Source of the DNA: Gnetum montanum | Lineage: Eukaryota; Streptophyta; Gnetopsida; Gnetales; Gnetaceae | NCBI GenBank assembly: GCA_015680685.1 | Contig: MNCI01000819.1 | Span: 1-28,924 of the forward strand | Length of the DNA: 28,924 nt | Direction: 5' to 3' | Part shown: one piece after another, positions 15,380-27,493 of the stretch | Layout of the letters: every line of letters begins with the position of its first letter | Position numbering within the stretch: position 1 is the stretch's first letter | Notes under the pieces: model-generated | Told to the model about the DNA's origin: nothing | Database searches by the model: none | Seen by the model: the letters and a program-made list of their open reading frames with translations, nothing else | Position numbers and translations under genes: made by a program

Positions 15380-17250
15380 AGGTGGTGCTAGGAGGTGGCG
15401 GCTCCTCATGCCTTTGGCTCAGGTTGTGGTTGCTCCACTACTATTACTTCTGCTTCCACCAACTAAAATGCATCTAATAAGGCTCTCATCGTTTTCTTAT
15501 TATTTTTGGGATCATTGATTGTTTAGGCTACTTTGCATAGAGTTGTTGTCGTTGGCACATTGCATTAGCAAGGAAAAGTAGGGGACATCTCTTTGGCATT
15601 AATGAATTAAGCAACAAATTGTTTATGTTCAACATTGAACACTCTAACTATGTTCCTTAGCTTTTGGTTTTCAATCATTCTCTTGGCTATATTTTCTATG
15701 ACTGATTACTAATCTTCAAATTTAGCTTTCAGAATCTTAAGCTTTACATTCTCTATTTCTAGATTTTGTTTTATTTCTTTGTGAAGCTTGAACTTGCCTT
15801 CATACAAGTACGAGCTAGCCACCATGTTTTTAATTTTGACCATTGCCTCATAGTAGTGAGCATTACCAAACTGGTGTATTAGAGATCGACAAGCTTTATG
15901 TATTCTATCATCTCCTTGATTTGCTATCCTTCATTTGGATCTCAACTTTTTTGTAAGCATTTAGGCCATTAAGGATGGGCTACCATGCTTTGCCTTGCCT
16001 TATTGTTGGAGTTGCTAGAGGATGTCATTCATCTTGGCTTTGATAAGTTAGATCTCTTTTTCATTCACTTCTTTCAACATGTCCACTTGGTTTCTGTAAT
16101 AATTTTTAACCTTCTCATATTTTAGGGGCTTATTTTTTTAGCTGGCAATTTCAAGAGCCGACTTTTACCTTATTGCACACACCTCCTCCATCGAGAGATT
16201 TCAATTTTCAACTAGCAATCTCTTCACGTTCTAGTTGAATTTGGCCAATTGCTCCTACAAGTGCTTAAAGTGTTCATCTAGTTGTTCTTTTTGTTTTTCA
16301 ATCTTAAACAAATTTTATTCTTCTTAGCTAAGTTTTTATTTTCCCTACACACATGGATAAGATCATTGTTTATATTGTTCAACAAGGCATTCGACAATGA
16401 CAAATTCCAGATGGTCCTCTTCTTATCCTCTTTGATTTGCTTTTGTTTAATCTTAAGTTATTCAAAGGTCTCATCCTTGATCAGGGTAGGTTAAAGGATT
16501 GCAAGTTTAGACAAGAAAATCCTAAGTTACACAAATTTAGTGACCAATTATTGATTTAGCTTGTTAACCTTTTGAAGTTGTGCTTTGACAAGGAAAAGTT
16601 TGTCCCTTGTCTCTAGAAGTATCAATTGGGTTTCTGATATGTTCTCTTGATGTTAAAGACATCTTGAATTGGTTGCCCAAATTTGACTAGTCTCTCCAAT
16701 ACTTATGTTGGGTTACGCTCATGCCTCTTGAATTGATTTCTGTAAAGATTTGGATGTTTGCCATGGCAGGAAAATTGAGCATGGGTGCTATAGGAATCTT
16801 TAGCGATTCACCAACATGATTTTCCATCATATTAGCTATAGTTTCCTATCCTCAGTATGACATGATGATCACTGTTGCATCTTCCCATTCTTCCAACACT
16901 ACTGAGAATGCTATAGCATTACTCAATATTTCTAGCACTTGTTTTGTAGGTAGGGATAATGCAACTTTACTAGTAGCAAGATTTTTGTGGATAGTGGCTT
17001 GGCTTCTTTGTACTGAAAACAAATTGGCCAACTTATTCTACGATAGTTGATGGCCTTGGTTACTTCATTTAGGTGGCTCATGGTAGGATGGTAGTTTAAG
17101 GCTCATCCCTAGATGCTTGTTCTTGTGCTTTTAGATGTCTTAAGCATTCTTTTGCACTTGTAGTATTCTTGGTTAGTCGTGGTGGAACTTCATTCTTCTA
17201 AATTCCCAAAGGCAGCTTCTCTTTTATAATTTCTTGTCATGATGTTGTTG
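15380..17250 (-). pseudogene. Coiled-coil ORF remnant, minus strand
   Basis: Minus-strand translation gives long Lys/Glu/Leu-rich stretches across shifting frames. The clearest is a stop-free run at about 15925-15717 containing NAHYYEAMVKIKNMVASSYL and KEIKQNLEIENVKLKILKAK. Upstream pieces include KEVNEKEI, FKENKKNKK and DKKRT. The end (about 15470-15380) is acidic and proline-rich (VEAEVIVVEQPQPEPKA). The heptad-like pattern suggests a coiled coil. I do not recognise the family, and stops show it is broken. It lies just inside LTR copy B, in the same sense as that element, where plant Ty3/gypsy elements of the Tat lineage often carry extra ORFs. Confidence 0.45.
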
Positions 17251-17599
17251 TGGTCCTTCAGAGCACATTGTTAGCATAGTGAGTTATTCCTCACCTTATG
17301 TAGTTTTTTTTGAATTAGGAATAAGAAGGAAAGTGTTTTCTTGTTCTTCTTATTCTCCTTGAATTGCTTCTCCATTTCTAGGAAGATTAATTAGGGCAAG
17401 TCGACTAAAAAGTTCTCACTAAGTGGTGTGCATGCCTTGGTAGAAAAAGATATCATCTTGCTCGACCATACTGTTGAATTGAGATGGTATGTTGCTATCT
17501 TGAAATAAATGTTTTCTATCTTATTGAGGGCATTAGACTCCTTATGATTAACTTTGTAGTACTATTAAATCTACTTTTTCTTCTTCTCAGCATTAGATT

Positions 17600-20500
17600 G
17601 TGTTAACACCTTTGTGAGCTTTAGCCCCACATTGGGCAATTCCAAGGCCTTCGCAACTTTGTCTTTAGCCCATACAACCTTGAAAGAATTTAAGCAAGGA
17701 GATAACATCAAGGTGCAAGTGATTAACCAACTTGGTGCAGAGTTTGCTAGGTACAAAATGTCGTATTCTCAGGCATACCTAAAATGTGCAGCTATAAAGA
17801 ATATCCACAAGTTTTGAGATCTTTAAGACCTTGGAGTACATGAACGAGTTCAACATAGAACTCTAGCTTTGGCTGTTATGTCAAGTAAGTATATTTTTAT
17901 TTTTATTTTTATTTGGCTTATCTTGGTCATGTTGGTTATTTATAGTTTTATGGCTAAGTCTTTTTATGTAAACAGATTTTATAAGGAATTCTATCATTAT
18001 CGTGATCAGTTCTGGTTGAACTAAGGAGAAGATTCTTCTCAAGTGGGGTAAGGTGGATAAGGCATAGGAATGGTTAACCAACAAGGCGTTAGCAGACATC
18101 CAAGAGCAAATGACAGATCTAGGCTTGTTTGATCTCTTTATGCTCCCTAGTCCATCTATCTCACCTAGTAAAATATTAAATGTGGTTGATTCTTTTAATA
18201 AGAACATTATAGAGTTTTGCATTGGTGTGCATGGTTTGCCTATGGTTTTACCTATTGAAAAAGAGTTTTATTATAATCTTTTTGATGTCCCTCTTAAAGA
18301 TGTTGAGGTGGAAACCAAAGAAGGGAAAGATTCAAGTTGTAGGTAGGCTCTAGAGGCTTAGCTAAAATCACATCCTGGTGTGACATTATCCTTTGAGAAT
18401 TCTAATATTGAGGAGGTGAACAAGTTGTATCCACTGTTTCAATCTAGAATATTTCATATGTTATTGTCTCAAAAGAAAACCATGGAAGTACAATAGGCCT
18501 AGACTATGAGGAAGGTACTTACGGATGGAACTAGGTTCAACTGGGCTACATTATTGGTTACAAGTCTTAGATGTGAAATCCAAAAAATTTGTAAAACACT
18601 CAACTTTGTGTATCATGTACACTTCATATTTTTCAATGTGCATCTTAGAAGATTCATAGAATTCTTGGTAGTAAAGCAAAATGAAAAGTGGGTAGAACAT
18701 GACATCTCCCAACTTTTCTAGCCTTGGGCTTAACATTTTGTTGATTTAATATGCACCCAATGTCCACTTGTTGAGGATGTGAATGAGTTGTTGTTTGTTA
18801 CCATTAAAGATATGAGTGGTCTTCATAAATATTTCCCAGATAGCATGAGGGTTGAGCTTGTGATCACAAGGGGTAAAGCAAAAATGGCTAAAAAGCTATG
18901 TGCAGAATCGAAAGGAGCTACCTAGGAAAAATAAAATGGCCAAGAGCTAAAGAAAACATTGCAGTTTCAAACCAACAAGCACCTAAACCCAAGGTAGGAA
19001 TAAGGCTTAAGAAGGCTCAACAAGTTATAGAAGGTACGTATGTATTTTTGTTTATTTTTTTGGTTATAATTTTAGATGAAGTATTTATCAATTTATTATT
19101 TGATTATGGCTTCATGTGTAGAGTAACAGTAGGAGTTGTCAGCAAAGGCTATAGCAAAGGAAGAGCAATGACATAAGGAGGCAAGGAGAGGATGGCCATG
19201 GAAGCTCACAATGTCTTAGACACAATTTTCATAGATGATTTTTCTCCATAGGATGACTCATTGATGGAAATCCCTCATGATCTTTCTAGTAAGTATACAC
19301 AAGCTTCTCTTGATTTTTTTTTGAAATTTTTGCTTCTTATTATATTTCTATTTTATTATTGTTATAGACATGACTAATGTTGGTTATCATGGCTATTATA
19401 AGAAATTGGGCTCCTTTAGAAATATCCACATTCCAATCTAAGCCTTGGGCCAAAGCACCAAATAAGATAGAATTCATGAAAGGAATGATGGATGATATGG
19501 TTGATAGGCTTCAACAATTGGATCCATGAGTTGGTAAGAAATGTTATACAATTTTTTTTAGTGTTTCAAATACTTTTATATTTTATAATTTTATATTTTC
19601 ATGATTGGATGATTTTTATGTTTTTTTATGTTTTTTTATGTTTAGATGTTTTTATGGCTATTTTTGGTTATGTGACAATTCAAGGTTCGATGGAACCCCG
19701 TGAGAAACATTGAGTTTGATGAGCTTTTTTTCTTGTCACCTAATTATGAGAATGTTCCTAGGAAATTGTATGAAGGGTCTATGAGATATGTTGCATCATG
19801 TGCAGAATCTTTTTAGGAAGCTCAATGATCCAATAAGTTTGTGTGGGAACATGTCATAGCTATGAAGAAATAGAACAAGGAGTTGTCTGATGAGGTTAGG
19901 AGACTAAAAGATTGGAAATCATTTGTGGAGGCTCATGTGGCCAACAAGGATTCTTTGCACACCAAGGAGATAGAGTGGTCTCGTTATTGGTTTGTTGTTT
20001 AGGGGAAGATTGCTACAACCAAGAGCAACCTAGAAAAAGATGTAAAGGTAGAGATGATAGTACGTAAGATGCAGGAGTGGAAAGACTACTATGCTTACAT
20101 GTTGGAGTGAGGCAAGGAAGAGAAAGTACATAAAATACAATATAAGTAGGAGAAGAAAGTTACTAGAAATCATGATATGAGAAGGCTATCGAAATAAGTG
20201 CACATGAGTTATTCATGCGAGTGTAGGTGTTGAGGAGGCTTGTAGGTAGTTCAAAGAGTCAGAAGTCATTTTTGAGTCTTCCATTTCTCAAATCTTGATT
20301 GCATCTGGGGAGACATCTATGGCTACCTTTACTCATGCTCCTTTTGAGTGGATATATATTGAGAGGAACAAGGCCTTTTAGGGAGTGAATTTGGATGATA
20401 CTGATTGGGCTAACATGAATGAAGAAGAGATTCTTCATAGGCTTGAGACTAGTCTTCCAAAGTTTGCTCCCGAAGACATTGCTCTTGAATCTCCTGAGGT

Positions 20501-20645
20501 TGGTATTCTATTGTTGCTATTTTATTGCTTTATCTGGCTACAATTTATGTTATGGCTACTAATATTTGTGTTTTATTATTCATAAACCCCAAGAAATGGT
20601 GGTGATGGTTCTAGCGATGTTTCCCTTCCTTCTCCCATGGCTTAG
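17600..20645 (+). pseudogene. Multi-exon ORF remnant, antisense to the surrounding LTR elements
   Basis: Coding-like + strand blocks are separated by T-rich segments with GT...AG ends: about 17885-17975 (GTAAGT), 19034-19121 (GTACGT), 19289-19367 (GTAAGT), 19534-19645 (GTAAGA) and 20499-20593 (GTTGGT), 79-112 bp each. Blocks include TLGNSKAFATLSLAHTTLKE, then LGLFDLFMLPSPSISPSKIL to FYYNLFDVPLKDVEVE (18119-18315), TRFNWATLLVTSL, a helical region (about 19770-20160, LSDEVRRLKDWKSFVEAHVA) and DWANMNEEEILHRLETSLPK (20404-20463). Many in-frame stops make it a pseudogene. The fold is unknown to me. The N-terminal block loosely recalls plant-mobile-domain-like extra ORFs of Tat elements (inference). 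Confidence 0.5.
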
Positions 20646-21110
20646 TCTAGGCTATTGATGATGATGATGTATTGTTATTCTAAGGTGTTATGGTTGTTTG
20701 CTTGTTGCTATATTTATAACTTTAGAGACTGTGTATCACTATTTTTGTTACATTATGTAACTATGGCTATTGTTTGGACTACAATGGTTATACTTGGGCT
20801 TATGATGTAACATTTTGGTTTCAGGTTTTATGTTTTAGTTTGATGTTTTGTTTTTATATTTTATGTTTCTACTGACAAAATTGTAAAGGCATGCTTAAGT
20901 AAAACAAAGGTAAAAATGAAATACAAGATCATAAAGTAAAACTTGGGAATATAATGTAATAAAAGAAAAGTTATGAAACAAGGTATATAGATAAAAGTAA
21001 AATAAACTATAACTAATGCAATAAGTAAGCGGGCCACAATCTATATACAAGGGAAGGAAGAGAAGATACATTAATCCCTCGATTGTTTCTGAATTTTTAA
21101 TAGATTAGAA
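20646..21110. other. Non-coding junction where pol would be expected
   Basis: AT-rich sequence with no open frame of note on either strand. In a complete Tat-lineage Ty3/gypsy element, reverse transcriptase, RNase H and integrase would follow the protease on the minus strand here. I see none of their motifs. Confidence 0.55.
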
Positions 21111-21720
21111 AATTGATAAGGCCTTTCGTTGATGATTTTAAATTCTTTGTTTCCTTTGTTAACTACGCTAAAAGGGAGATCTTCCTAAGGTTTGTTTACA
21201 ACTTTAGTGATGATGGTTTCAGCATATATGACTTATTGTGGTCATTGGTTTCGTTGTTGGTCATAGAAGTTTCCTCTTGGAACTCCGCCTCAAATCTTTG
21301 CTCAAATTCAACATTTTTAACAACTAAGGTAACTACACTATCCTTGTAGATCATGATTTTATGTCCCTCGTAAGGTAGATGAATCTCTTGTTGAATGGGT
21401 GGCAAAACTGCTCACAATTTAGCTAACCATGGCCATTCTAGAATCAAGTTGAAGCTAGATTTTTCTTTAACTAATAGGAACTCAACGGATGTTGGAAACT
21501 ATTCTTCAACTACAAAATCCAATGAGATATAGCCTCTCACTACTACTTGAATGTAGGAGTATCTTGACTGTTTTCAACTAGGCCTAACTGTTCGACAATG
21601 GATAAGGGGATGACATTTGTTGTTGCTCCTTCATCAACATGGACATGATGTGCTTTATATTGGCTAGCTCATATAGTGATGAAAAGAGGGGCATGAAACA
21701 CTTCACCACTTTGTGGATTG
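21110..21720 (-). pseudogene. Retrotransposon aspartic protease remnant (Tat-like Ty3/gypsy)
   Basis: The minus-strand reading has SGEVFHAPLFITI, then HVHVDEGATTNVIPLSIVEQ, in which DEGA (Asp codon 21635-21633) matches the retropepsin D-x-G-A/S active-site box. Next comes SFNLILEWPWLA (about 21460-21424), in place of the usual L-G-R-P-W, then LPPIQQEIHLPYEGHKIMIY. These are in the order of the protease and following segment in Tat-lineage elements. Several stops. The protease would process Gag-Pol. This copy cannot work. Confidence 0.65.
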
Positions 21721-22580
21721 ACTTTTACTTAAATATTGCAAAAAGTCAAAGTGGTTTGTTTCATTTCTTCCTTGAGTGAAGATGATATGATAACGGAGTG
21801 GATAGACTCCTCACTAGTAGGCATGTCTTCACTCACAAGGATGAATGTTAACATTTTAACAAGTGCTTTAGGATGAGCGGAAGAAGTCATCACCAAGTCA
21901 TAAAGGCTCAAGAAAATGTTTTTTAGCTTTAGTGAAATCTTGACTTATTCCATGGAAGTGAGGAAGTCCTTGTCATTAGTAGGTGATTTCTTTATTTTAT
22001 TAACTTTGACTTCCTCCATCTTATCTAGGATTTTAACTTCATGTTTAAGCATGTGTTGTTTAGACCCCTTGCTTTTCTCTTGCTTGTGAATCTTCTTAGG
22101 ATGGCAAGTTGATGTTGTTTGAGCAATAGAATTCATGGGTACAGTTGAGATTGGAGTAGGCTTCGGTGAACCTACTTCTTTCCAAACTTATTGTTATGTA
22201 CTCTCCTTGGCTTTATGCTTAGGAGTTGAGAATTTTCATTATTTTGGTGGCAATTTCTTATTGGTTGATTGGGAGTATGTTAATGCATTGACCACTATAG
22301 GTGAATGTTGGTCAACACTTGTTATAAGATTATTAGTATAAGGGGGAGGGGCCCTAATGATGAATGGATCTTTGGGAGGTATAGGTGGAGGTACCCTTAT
22401 GATGAAAGATGTTCTTACACTAGATGAAGTTGAAACCTGATCATTACGAGGGGGTATCTTAATCACAAACAACTCCCTAGTAGGTTTAGGCTTATTAGGA
22501 ATGTTAAATGTCACTACCGTGTAAGGATCGTTGCTAGCATTAAGGAGATCTTTATATAGTTGTGCTAGTTTTTTCTAGGG
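21720..22580 (-). pseudogene. Gag-protease linker remnant
   Basis: Minus-strand reading blocks 22514-22239, 22136-21945 and 21911-21729 are stop-free. The first has a repeated F-[VI]-I-[KR]-x-P-P theme (FVIKIPP, FIIRVPPPIPPKDP, FIIRAPPP). The second is Lys-rich (KIHKQEKSKGSK, KVNKIKKS). Such low-complexity linkers between gag and protease are common in Tat-like elements. No enzymatic motif. Confidence 0.45.
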
Positions 22581-24573
22581 TCTTATGGGGTTGGATGTAT
22601 TTAGAATCAATTCTCCACTATCGATCAACTTTTGAAGATCATCCTTCAAGGATAGGAAAAAATCAATGTCGTGGCTAGGAAGTTGATGATTGTGGCAAAA
22701 TTGGTCTAGTTGGAAGTATTTAGACATTTGTGGATCATCTTTGGTAGCTATGGTTAGCTCTCAAGTAACCTCACATAGACAATCATGTCTATTGCAAGCA
22801 TTCTCACATAGTTGCTTGTGTTGAATATGGCTACTTTTAAGCAACTCATCAAGTAGCTCAGATGGTTTCATAGGTAGTTTTGTGTACTTAGATTGGTTCT
22901 TACACTTAAAGTTTAGTTTCTAAGGATTAAATGCACTAGAAGTGCTTGAGGTTGATGGTTGAGATGAGATAGTAGGGGCTTCAGGTTGTGAAGTCTTTTA
23001 CCCCTCTATCACTTTTGCATCCTTGGCTATTATGGTTATGACTATATATGTTTAGTTGTCAGTATCCCTATCCCTCTTCATATGTTGGTTCTTATGGGCT
23101 ATATAAGCTAGATTATGACTAGCTTCTGTGGAATCCTCTATATTCTTAATCTGGGAAAAGGCTTGACTGAGTGACCTAGGGTCTAGGTAATACAATTTTG
23201 ACTTGATAAAGTTATTGACCACTCCCTTGAAGATATCCAAAAGATGAGTTTTAAAGATGGGTTTATAAATTTTATTAAGGGTTGTATTCCATCTTGGAAT
23301 GAACTTCTGGACTAGTTCAAGGGGCCCCTATCTCACTTTGATGAGTTAGTTTGAGGTTGTATCAAGCTTCAACTTGTACTTGAAGCAGCTAACAAACTAG
23401 GTAATCAAGTCATCAAGGGAGGATATAGAGCCTCTCAATAAAGAATGATACCAGTCTAGAGCTTTTCTTGATAAGGACATAGGGAAGATTCATAGTACGG
23501 TGTGAGGCCAAGCTTGCTATAGGAGGCATTTCAAATAGAAGGTGATGAGATGTGCATTAGGATCACTTTCACTGTTACAATTGGTGAAATGGGAGATGGG
23601 AATGCCTATAGGTAATGTTATTTGAGGAATGGTTGGACTAATGGGGTAGTCTTTGTAAAAATCCATCATTTTTATCAATTGGGTCATATTGGCTTTTAGT
23701 TTACAAAACTCCTTAGTAAAGTTCTAGATAATTTGAAAGGCTTGATCCAAGCCTTGTGGAGCTCATGAGGGCTGCACTGGTGGTTGAATAGTTTATGGCT
23801 ATGAAACATGCAATGGTATTGACAAGAGGGGTCATGTGAATACCATCGCAAAAGGTTAACATAGAGAATGATGTTTGTACTAAAACATGGGGAATGAAAG
23901 GAGTATTGGTGATAAATAGGTTGCATGAAAGATGTGGGATTTGAGGTCTCAAAGAGGGGCATATTAAGATTGTAACGGGTTGTGACATGGAAGGCATGGC
24001 TAGTGGAAGTTGGGACACTGTGGCAAAAGGTATTGAGGCAAACATGGAAGTGAACATGGAAGCGAGTTGAGAAACTTGATTCATAGAGGTCACAAGAGGC
24101 ACTTGGTTTATTATTGAGACAAGGTGTATGGAGTTAATCATAGATACCTAAAGGATAGATCATTGTGAAGGGTCCTCCAAGTGAGTATCAGTCTTGTAAT
24201 AGGTTCCAAACTCATTATGATCTTCTTGATCCTACTCTAAATTGGCTTCCCCACTTACTTCAACCTCATCATCTATATCCACCAACTGTGCTAACATATG
24301 CACATAGAATTTTGAGAATTCAATGTGGTCATTAGGGGACGGAATGTACTCTTTCTCATTCCTATAGATCAGCTCATATTGATGCTTGGAGTTTAACTTC
24401 TTACATGGGATGCATAGACTAGCTAGAATTTTTGCAAAGATAAAGTTGTTATGTTTCTTATTAATGTTTGCAAGTGCTAGGTTACATCCTAGCTACCTAA
24501 GAAATTGCCTATGCTTCACTAGGGTTGGATCCTTCGGATCGTAGATAGAAGAAAATTCCTAGTTAGAAGTCAT
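22580..24573 (-). pseudogene. Gag remnant of a Tat-like Ty3/gypsy element
   Basis: From ATG at 24573-24571, the minus strand reads FSSIYDPKDPTLVKHRQFLR and EFSKFYVHMLAQLVDIDDEV. A Ser/Pro/Met-rich stretch follows (24141-23713, the longest intact block here at 142 codons), then KLKANMTQLIKMMDFYKDYP and ESDPNAHLITFYLKCLL (capsid-like). At about 23325-23052 come FIPRWNTTLNKIYK, MDIFKGVVNNFIKSK and FSQIKNIEDSTEA. Near the end (22700-22630) is CHNHQLPSHDIDFF, which looks like the C-terminal C-x2-H...H-x4-C knuckle of Tat Gag with the last Cys changed to Phe. Frameshifts and stops break it at least six times. Confidence 0.65.
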
Positions 24574-25159
24574 ATTGACGATGTTTTGAGGTAGAATAGT
24601 CAACACAAAAGGCATAAACAACATAGAACTGAGGGATCATGCAAATGTGGCAAGGGTTTTAATTGTGTAAATGAGGATCATAAATGAGGATTGTATGTAG
24701 TGTAAATATCACAACAACATGAATGAGATGTAACATAAATGTAATAGTAGCAAAAATTAAAAATTCTATTAAAATGTAAATGCAAAAACAAGAAAAACAA
24801 AATGAACTGCAAATGAAAAGGACAATTTTTGTAAATGTAAAGAGATCAATTGGTTACAGCATTTTTAACATAGCATTTTTGAGGCAACATTAAGATTTTA
24901 GATGAAATAGGAGCAAATTTTGAAGATTCAAGAAACTCAAGATCAATTTATTTGTAGGATTTTCATTACATGAGAGACATTTATGGCTAGGAGAAAAATG
25001 CTGGAGAAGGAAGATAAGAAGCAAAAGTGCTAAGGCTTAAAACACTAGTATCCAAACTCATTCAAAAATAACTCCTACATGCTAAATATGCTGATGTAGA
25101 TTGGTCAAATAGGAAAATAGTGGTTATGCTGGGATTTAGGTGAAGAAAGTAGGCAAAGG
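24574..25159 (-). other. Leader between primer-binding site and gag
   Basis: Purine- and A-rich, non-coding. It contains two CATTTTT motifs (near 24860 and 24876) like those in 25857-25990. Its place between primer-binding site and gag start fits a retrotransposon leader. Confidence 0.45.
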
Positions 25160-25176
25160 CCCTCCTTCTAGCACCA
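25160..25176 (-). other. Probable primer-binding site of the Tat-like element
   Basis: On the minus strand TGGTGCTAGAAGGAGGG begins 6 nt after the presumed LTR end ATTACA. Its TGG start fits pairing with a tRNA CCA end. I cannot name the tRNA with certainty. It lies 587 bp upstream of the gag start, in the right order. Confidence 0.5.
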
Positions 25177-25182
25177 GAAAAT

Positions 25183-26014
25183 TGTAATGATAGAAAATTT
25201 CAATGTTGGAAATTGAAGACCTCCATGTTGAAGAGTTTCATCTCAAGATTCATGGGCCTTGAAAGGATTTGAGGTGTCTTAGAAGGTCTTGTCAATTATC
25301 TAAGGACTTAAGAGTCTATTACCAAAATAAGGATGGCTATAAATAAGGGATAACATGCGATTAACAGATATAATGCTAGATCGAAGAAGAAATTAAAAAG
25401 TGATACAGAAAATAATAGAAAATGTGACTAAACACTGCAAAATTTGTATTAATCTTGAAAAGTACAAGATGAGAAAATACAAATCGGAAGCCTCTATAGC
25501 TTTCAAAGTGTAGAACTATGAATGTTCCACAAATCTCTCTGAAAATGTTGTTAGAGCTCTAGCACATGAGTGGGTGGTGTATGTTTTGTGAATGTGTTGA
25601 ATGCATTTGGCTTGCTCAGTCTACTCCTGAATGAAAACTACAATAGTTTCTTAATGCTCACAATGGTTAGTGCTAGAGGAAGACAAATCTAAAAGGTTTC
25701 AAAGTCTATATGTACCAAAAGGTCTCTCTCTGCCAAAAAGTCTTGTATGTGCCCCAAAAATATTTTGAAAAGTAATGTCAATTATTATTTAAATATGCCA
25801 TGATTTGTTGTTTTTGGATTGATTTGGTTCTAGTAAATTTCCTAGGCATTCACATAGCATTTTTGACCATTCACATTGGCTAGAAACTATACTGTTTTTG
25901 ACATCCACGCTGGGACTAACAAGTGTAACATTTTTGACAATATGAACACAATTACGCTAGTTTGGTGTAATTCATAGAATTTTTAACATTTTGTACCATG
26001 AATGACACTTTACA
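25183..26014 (-). mobile_element. Probable 5' LTR of the Tat-like element
   Basis: On the minus strand the right-hand limit may be TGTAAAGTGTCATTC (26014) and the left end is TATCATTACA (25183), giving TGTA...TACA ends and 832 bp. The right end is tentative because no matching second LTR is in the window. A TATA-like CTATAGAGGC on the minus strand lies near 25490. Repeated CATTTTTGAC motifs are in the presumed U3. Confidence 0.4.
25855..25995. repeat. Spaced CATTTTTGAC-type repeats
   Basis: GCATTTTTGACCATTCAC (25858), TGTTTTTGACATCCACG (25893), ACATTTTTGACAATATGA (25929) and GAATTTTTAACATTTTG (25978) are related, 35-49 bp apart. Two similar motifs occur in the leader at about 24860-24885. 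Confidence 0.5.
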
Positions 26015-26700
26015 TATTAAGAACACTCTAAGATTTTGATAAACAAGGTTATAAGATGAATTTTATGAAGGAAATTCAAGACATTTATTTTTGCTCTTGA
26101 ATCCAATTAGAATTATAGTCAAAAGCTGGCCATTAGGCTTCCTTGTTTTTTGTCTAATTTTCTTTGAGGTATTTCATTAGGCATCATCTAAAATTGATAA
26201 AATCCTCTATCAAATTGTAAGAAACAACAACATAAGGCTTTGATACCAATAAACACTAGCATAGGTTCACTCTAATATTAAAATCATATTGAAATACTAA
26301 ATCCAGATATTATGAAAGGATAAATTATTTGCTAGAAAATAAGAAAAATAACTATCTTCCATTATTCAAGATAGAAGATTATAACAAGGATTCTAAAACC
26401 CACAAAATACTAAAACCTCTCAAAACACTCAAACAATGTTGCAAAGCATGAGGCTCTAAACCACATAATGGCTGTTCTCAATGCAAGACACAACCAATGG
26501 AAAATCTATCCACAACCTTAGAATGAGATTCAAACCAGGGAAGTAAACAAGAGACAAGAACACATAGGTTAATCCACACACACTAATCCTAGACCTGCAA
26601 CCACACCTACAAAAAAAATGCAAAATACAAGTAGGTGATAAAGTAGCTGGGAGGCATGAAAAGTAGGTGATAAATTAATTTCATCCTTGATGCTACCATT
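26015..26700 (-). mobile_element. Fragment of a second minus-strand LTR element
   Basis: The primer-binding site at 26236-26248 implies LTR-type sequence at 26250-26700 and internal sequence at 26235-26015. The internal part ends where the presumed Tat LTR begins. No coding domain beyond the first residues is visible, and LTR ends are not defined. Confidence 0.45.
26236..26248 (-). other. Initiator-Met-type primer-binding site of another LTR element
   Basis: On the minus strand TGGTATCAAAGCC differs by one base from the classical TGGTATCAGAGCC. An ATG (ATGATGCCTAATGAA, about 26186-26172) follows. It marks the LTR-internal boundary of a second minus-strand element. Confidence 0.7.
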
Positions 26701-27493
26701 TCAAATGAGAGGGTATATTATATGGAACTAAATCAGCAAGTTGAATTGCAAAGGACCAACTTGCAAACATTTCTTAGCAACTTAATTTGATTCCATGAAA
26801 ATTTGTCTTTAATGCCATTGACGAAATCAAAAATGTTGAAATTAAACAAAAGGACATAACTATAGGGGATTATAATAATATATAGAATACACTAGTTTGA
26901 GATAAATAAACTTGCCCTTCATCATTGTAGGAAAGCCCATATTGAGTAATAATGACTAGCCACTACCCTACTCTTTATATAAGCATGAGAAATATGATCT
27001 TGATATTACCAAATCAAGATTGTAGATAGAAGCCAAGAAAGAGTTACATAAAGAAATATTTACAAGCTAAAGGAAAGTGGCAAAAAGATTTAAGAGATTA
27101 AATAAGATTAAATGAGTAAAAGAAGTATTTTAAGAATTTGAAAATTGAGCATCTCAAGATCATTTCTTTGTTCATCAAGGTCAACAAGAGTTACCCCAAG
27201 CTATCATGCTTGTGAAATGTCCTGGTGCTAGAAGAGATCACTCAACATGCATGAAATATAGGGGACCTATTCACAATTGAGAAAAAACTATCATTTTTAT
27301 ACTATCACTTCAAGAAGAAGGACAATGATCCCATGCCTTTGAGCTTATAACATTTTAATTTGGTCCACTGTAAATAAGTTGTTTTGTATCATGATATAAT
27401 TTTGTAATTTTGTAAATGGATAACCACCAAGAATATGTTATAATCAAGCACTTATAAATAGTTAATTAGTTAGTCGATTCAAGTCATTCCACT
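26701..27493. other. AT-rich sequence, no gene seen
   Basis: No open frame of interest. It holds a small hairpin (ATCTTGAT at 26998-27005 against ATCAAGAT) and a + strand TATA-like CTTTATATAAGC near 26971. CCTGGTGCTAGAAGAG near 27219 echoes the Tat primer-binding site on the opposite strand, but with no LTR next to it. Confidence 0.4.

Noticed and set aside
27215-27235. Second Tat-type primer-binding site on the + strand (TGGTGCTAGAAG)
   Set aside because: Only 12 bases match and no LTR end lies next to it. Could be chance.
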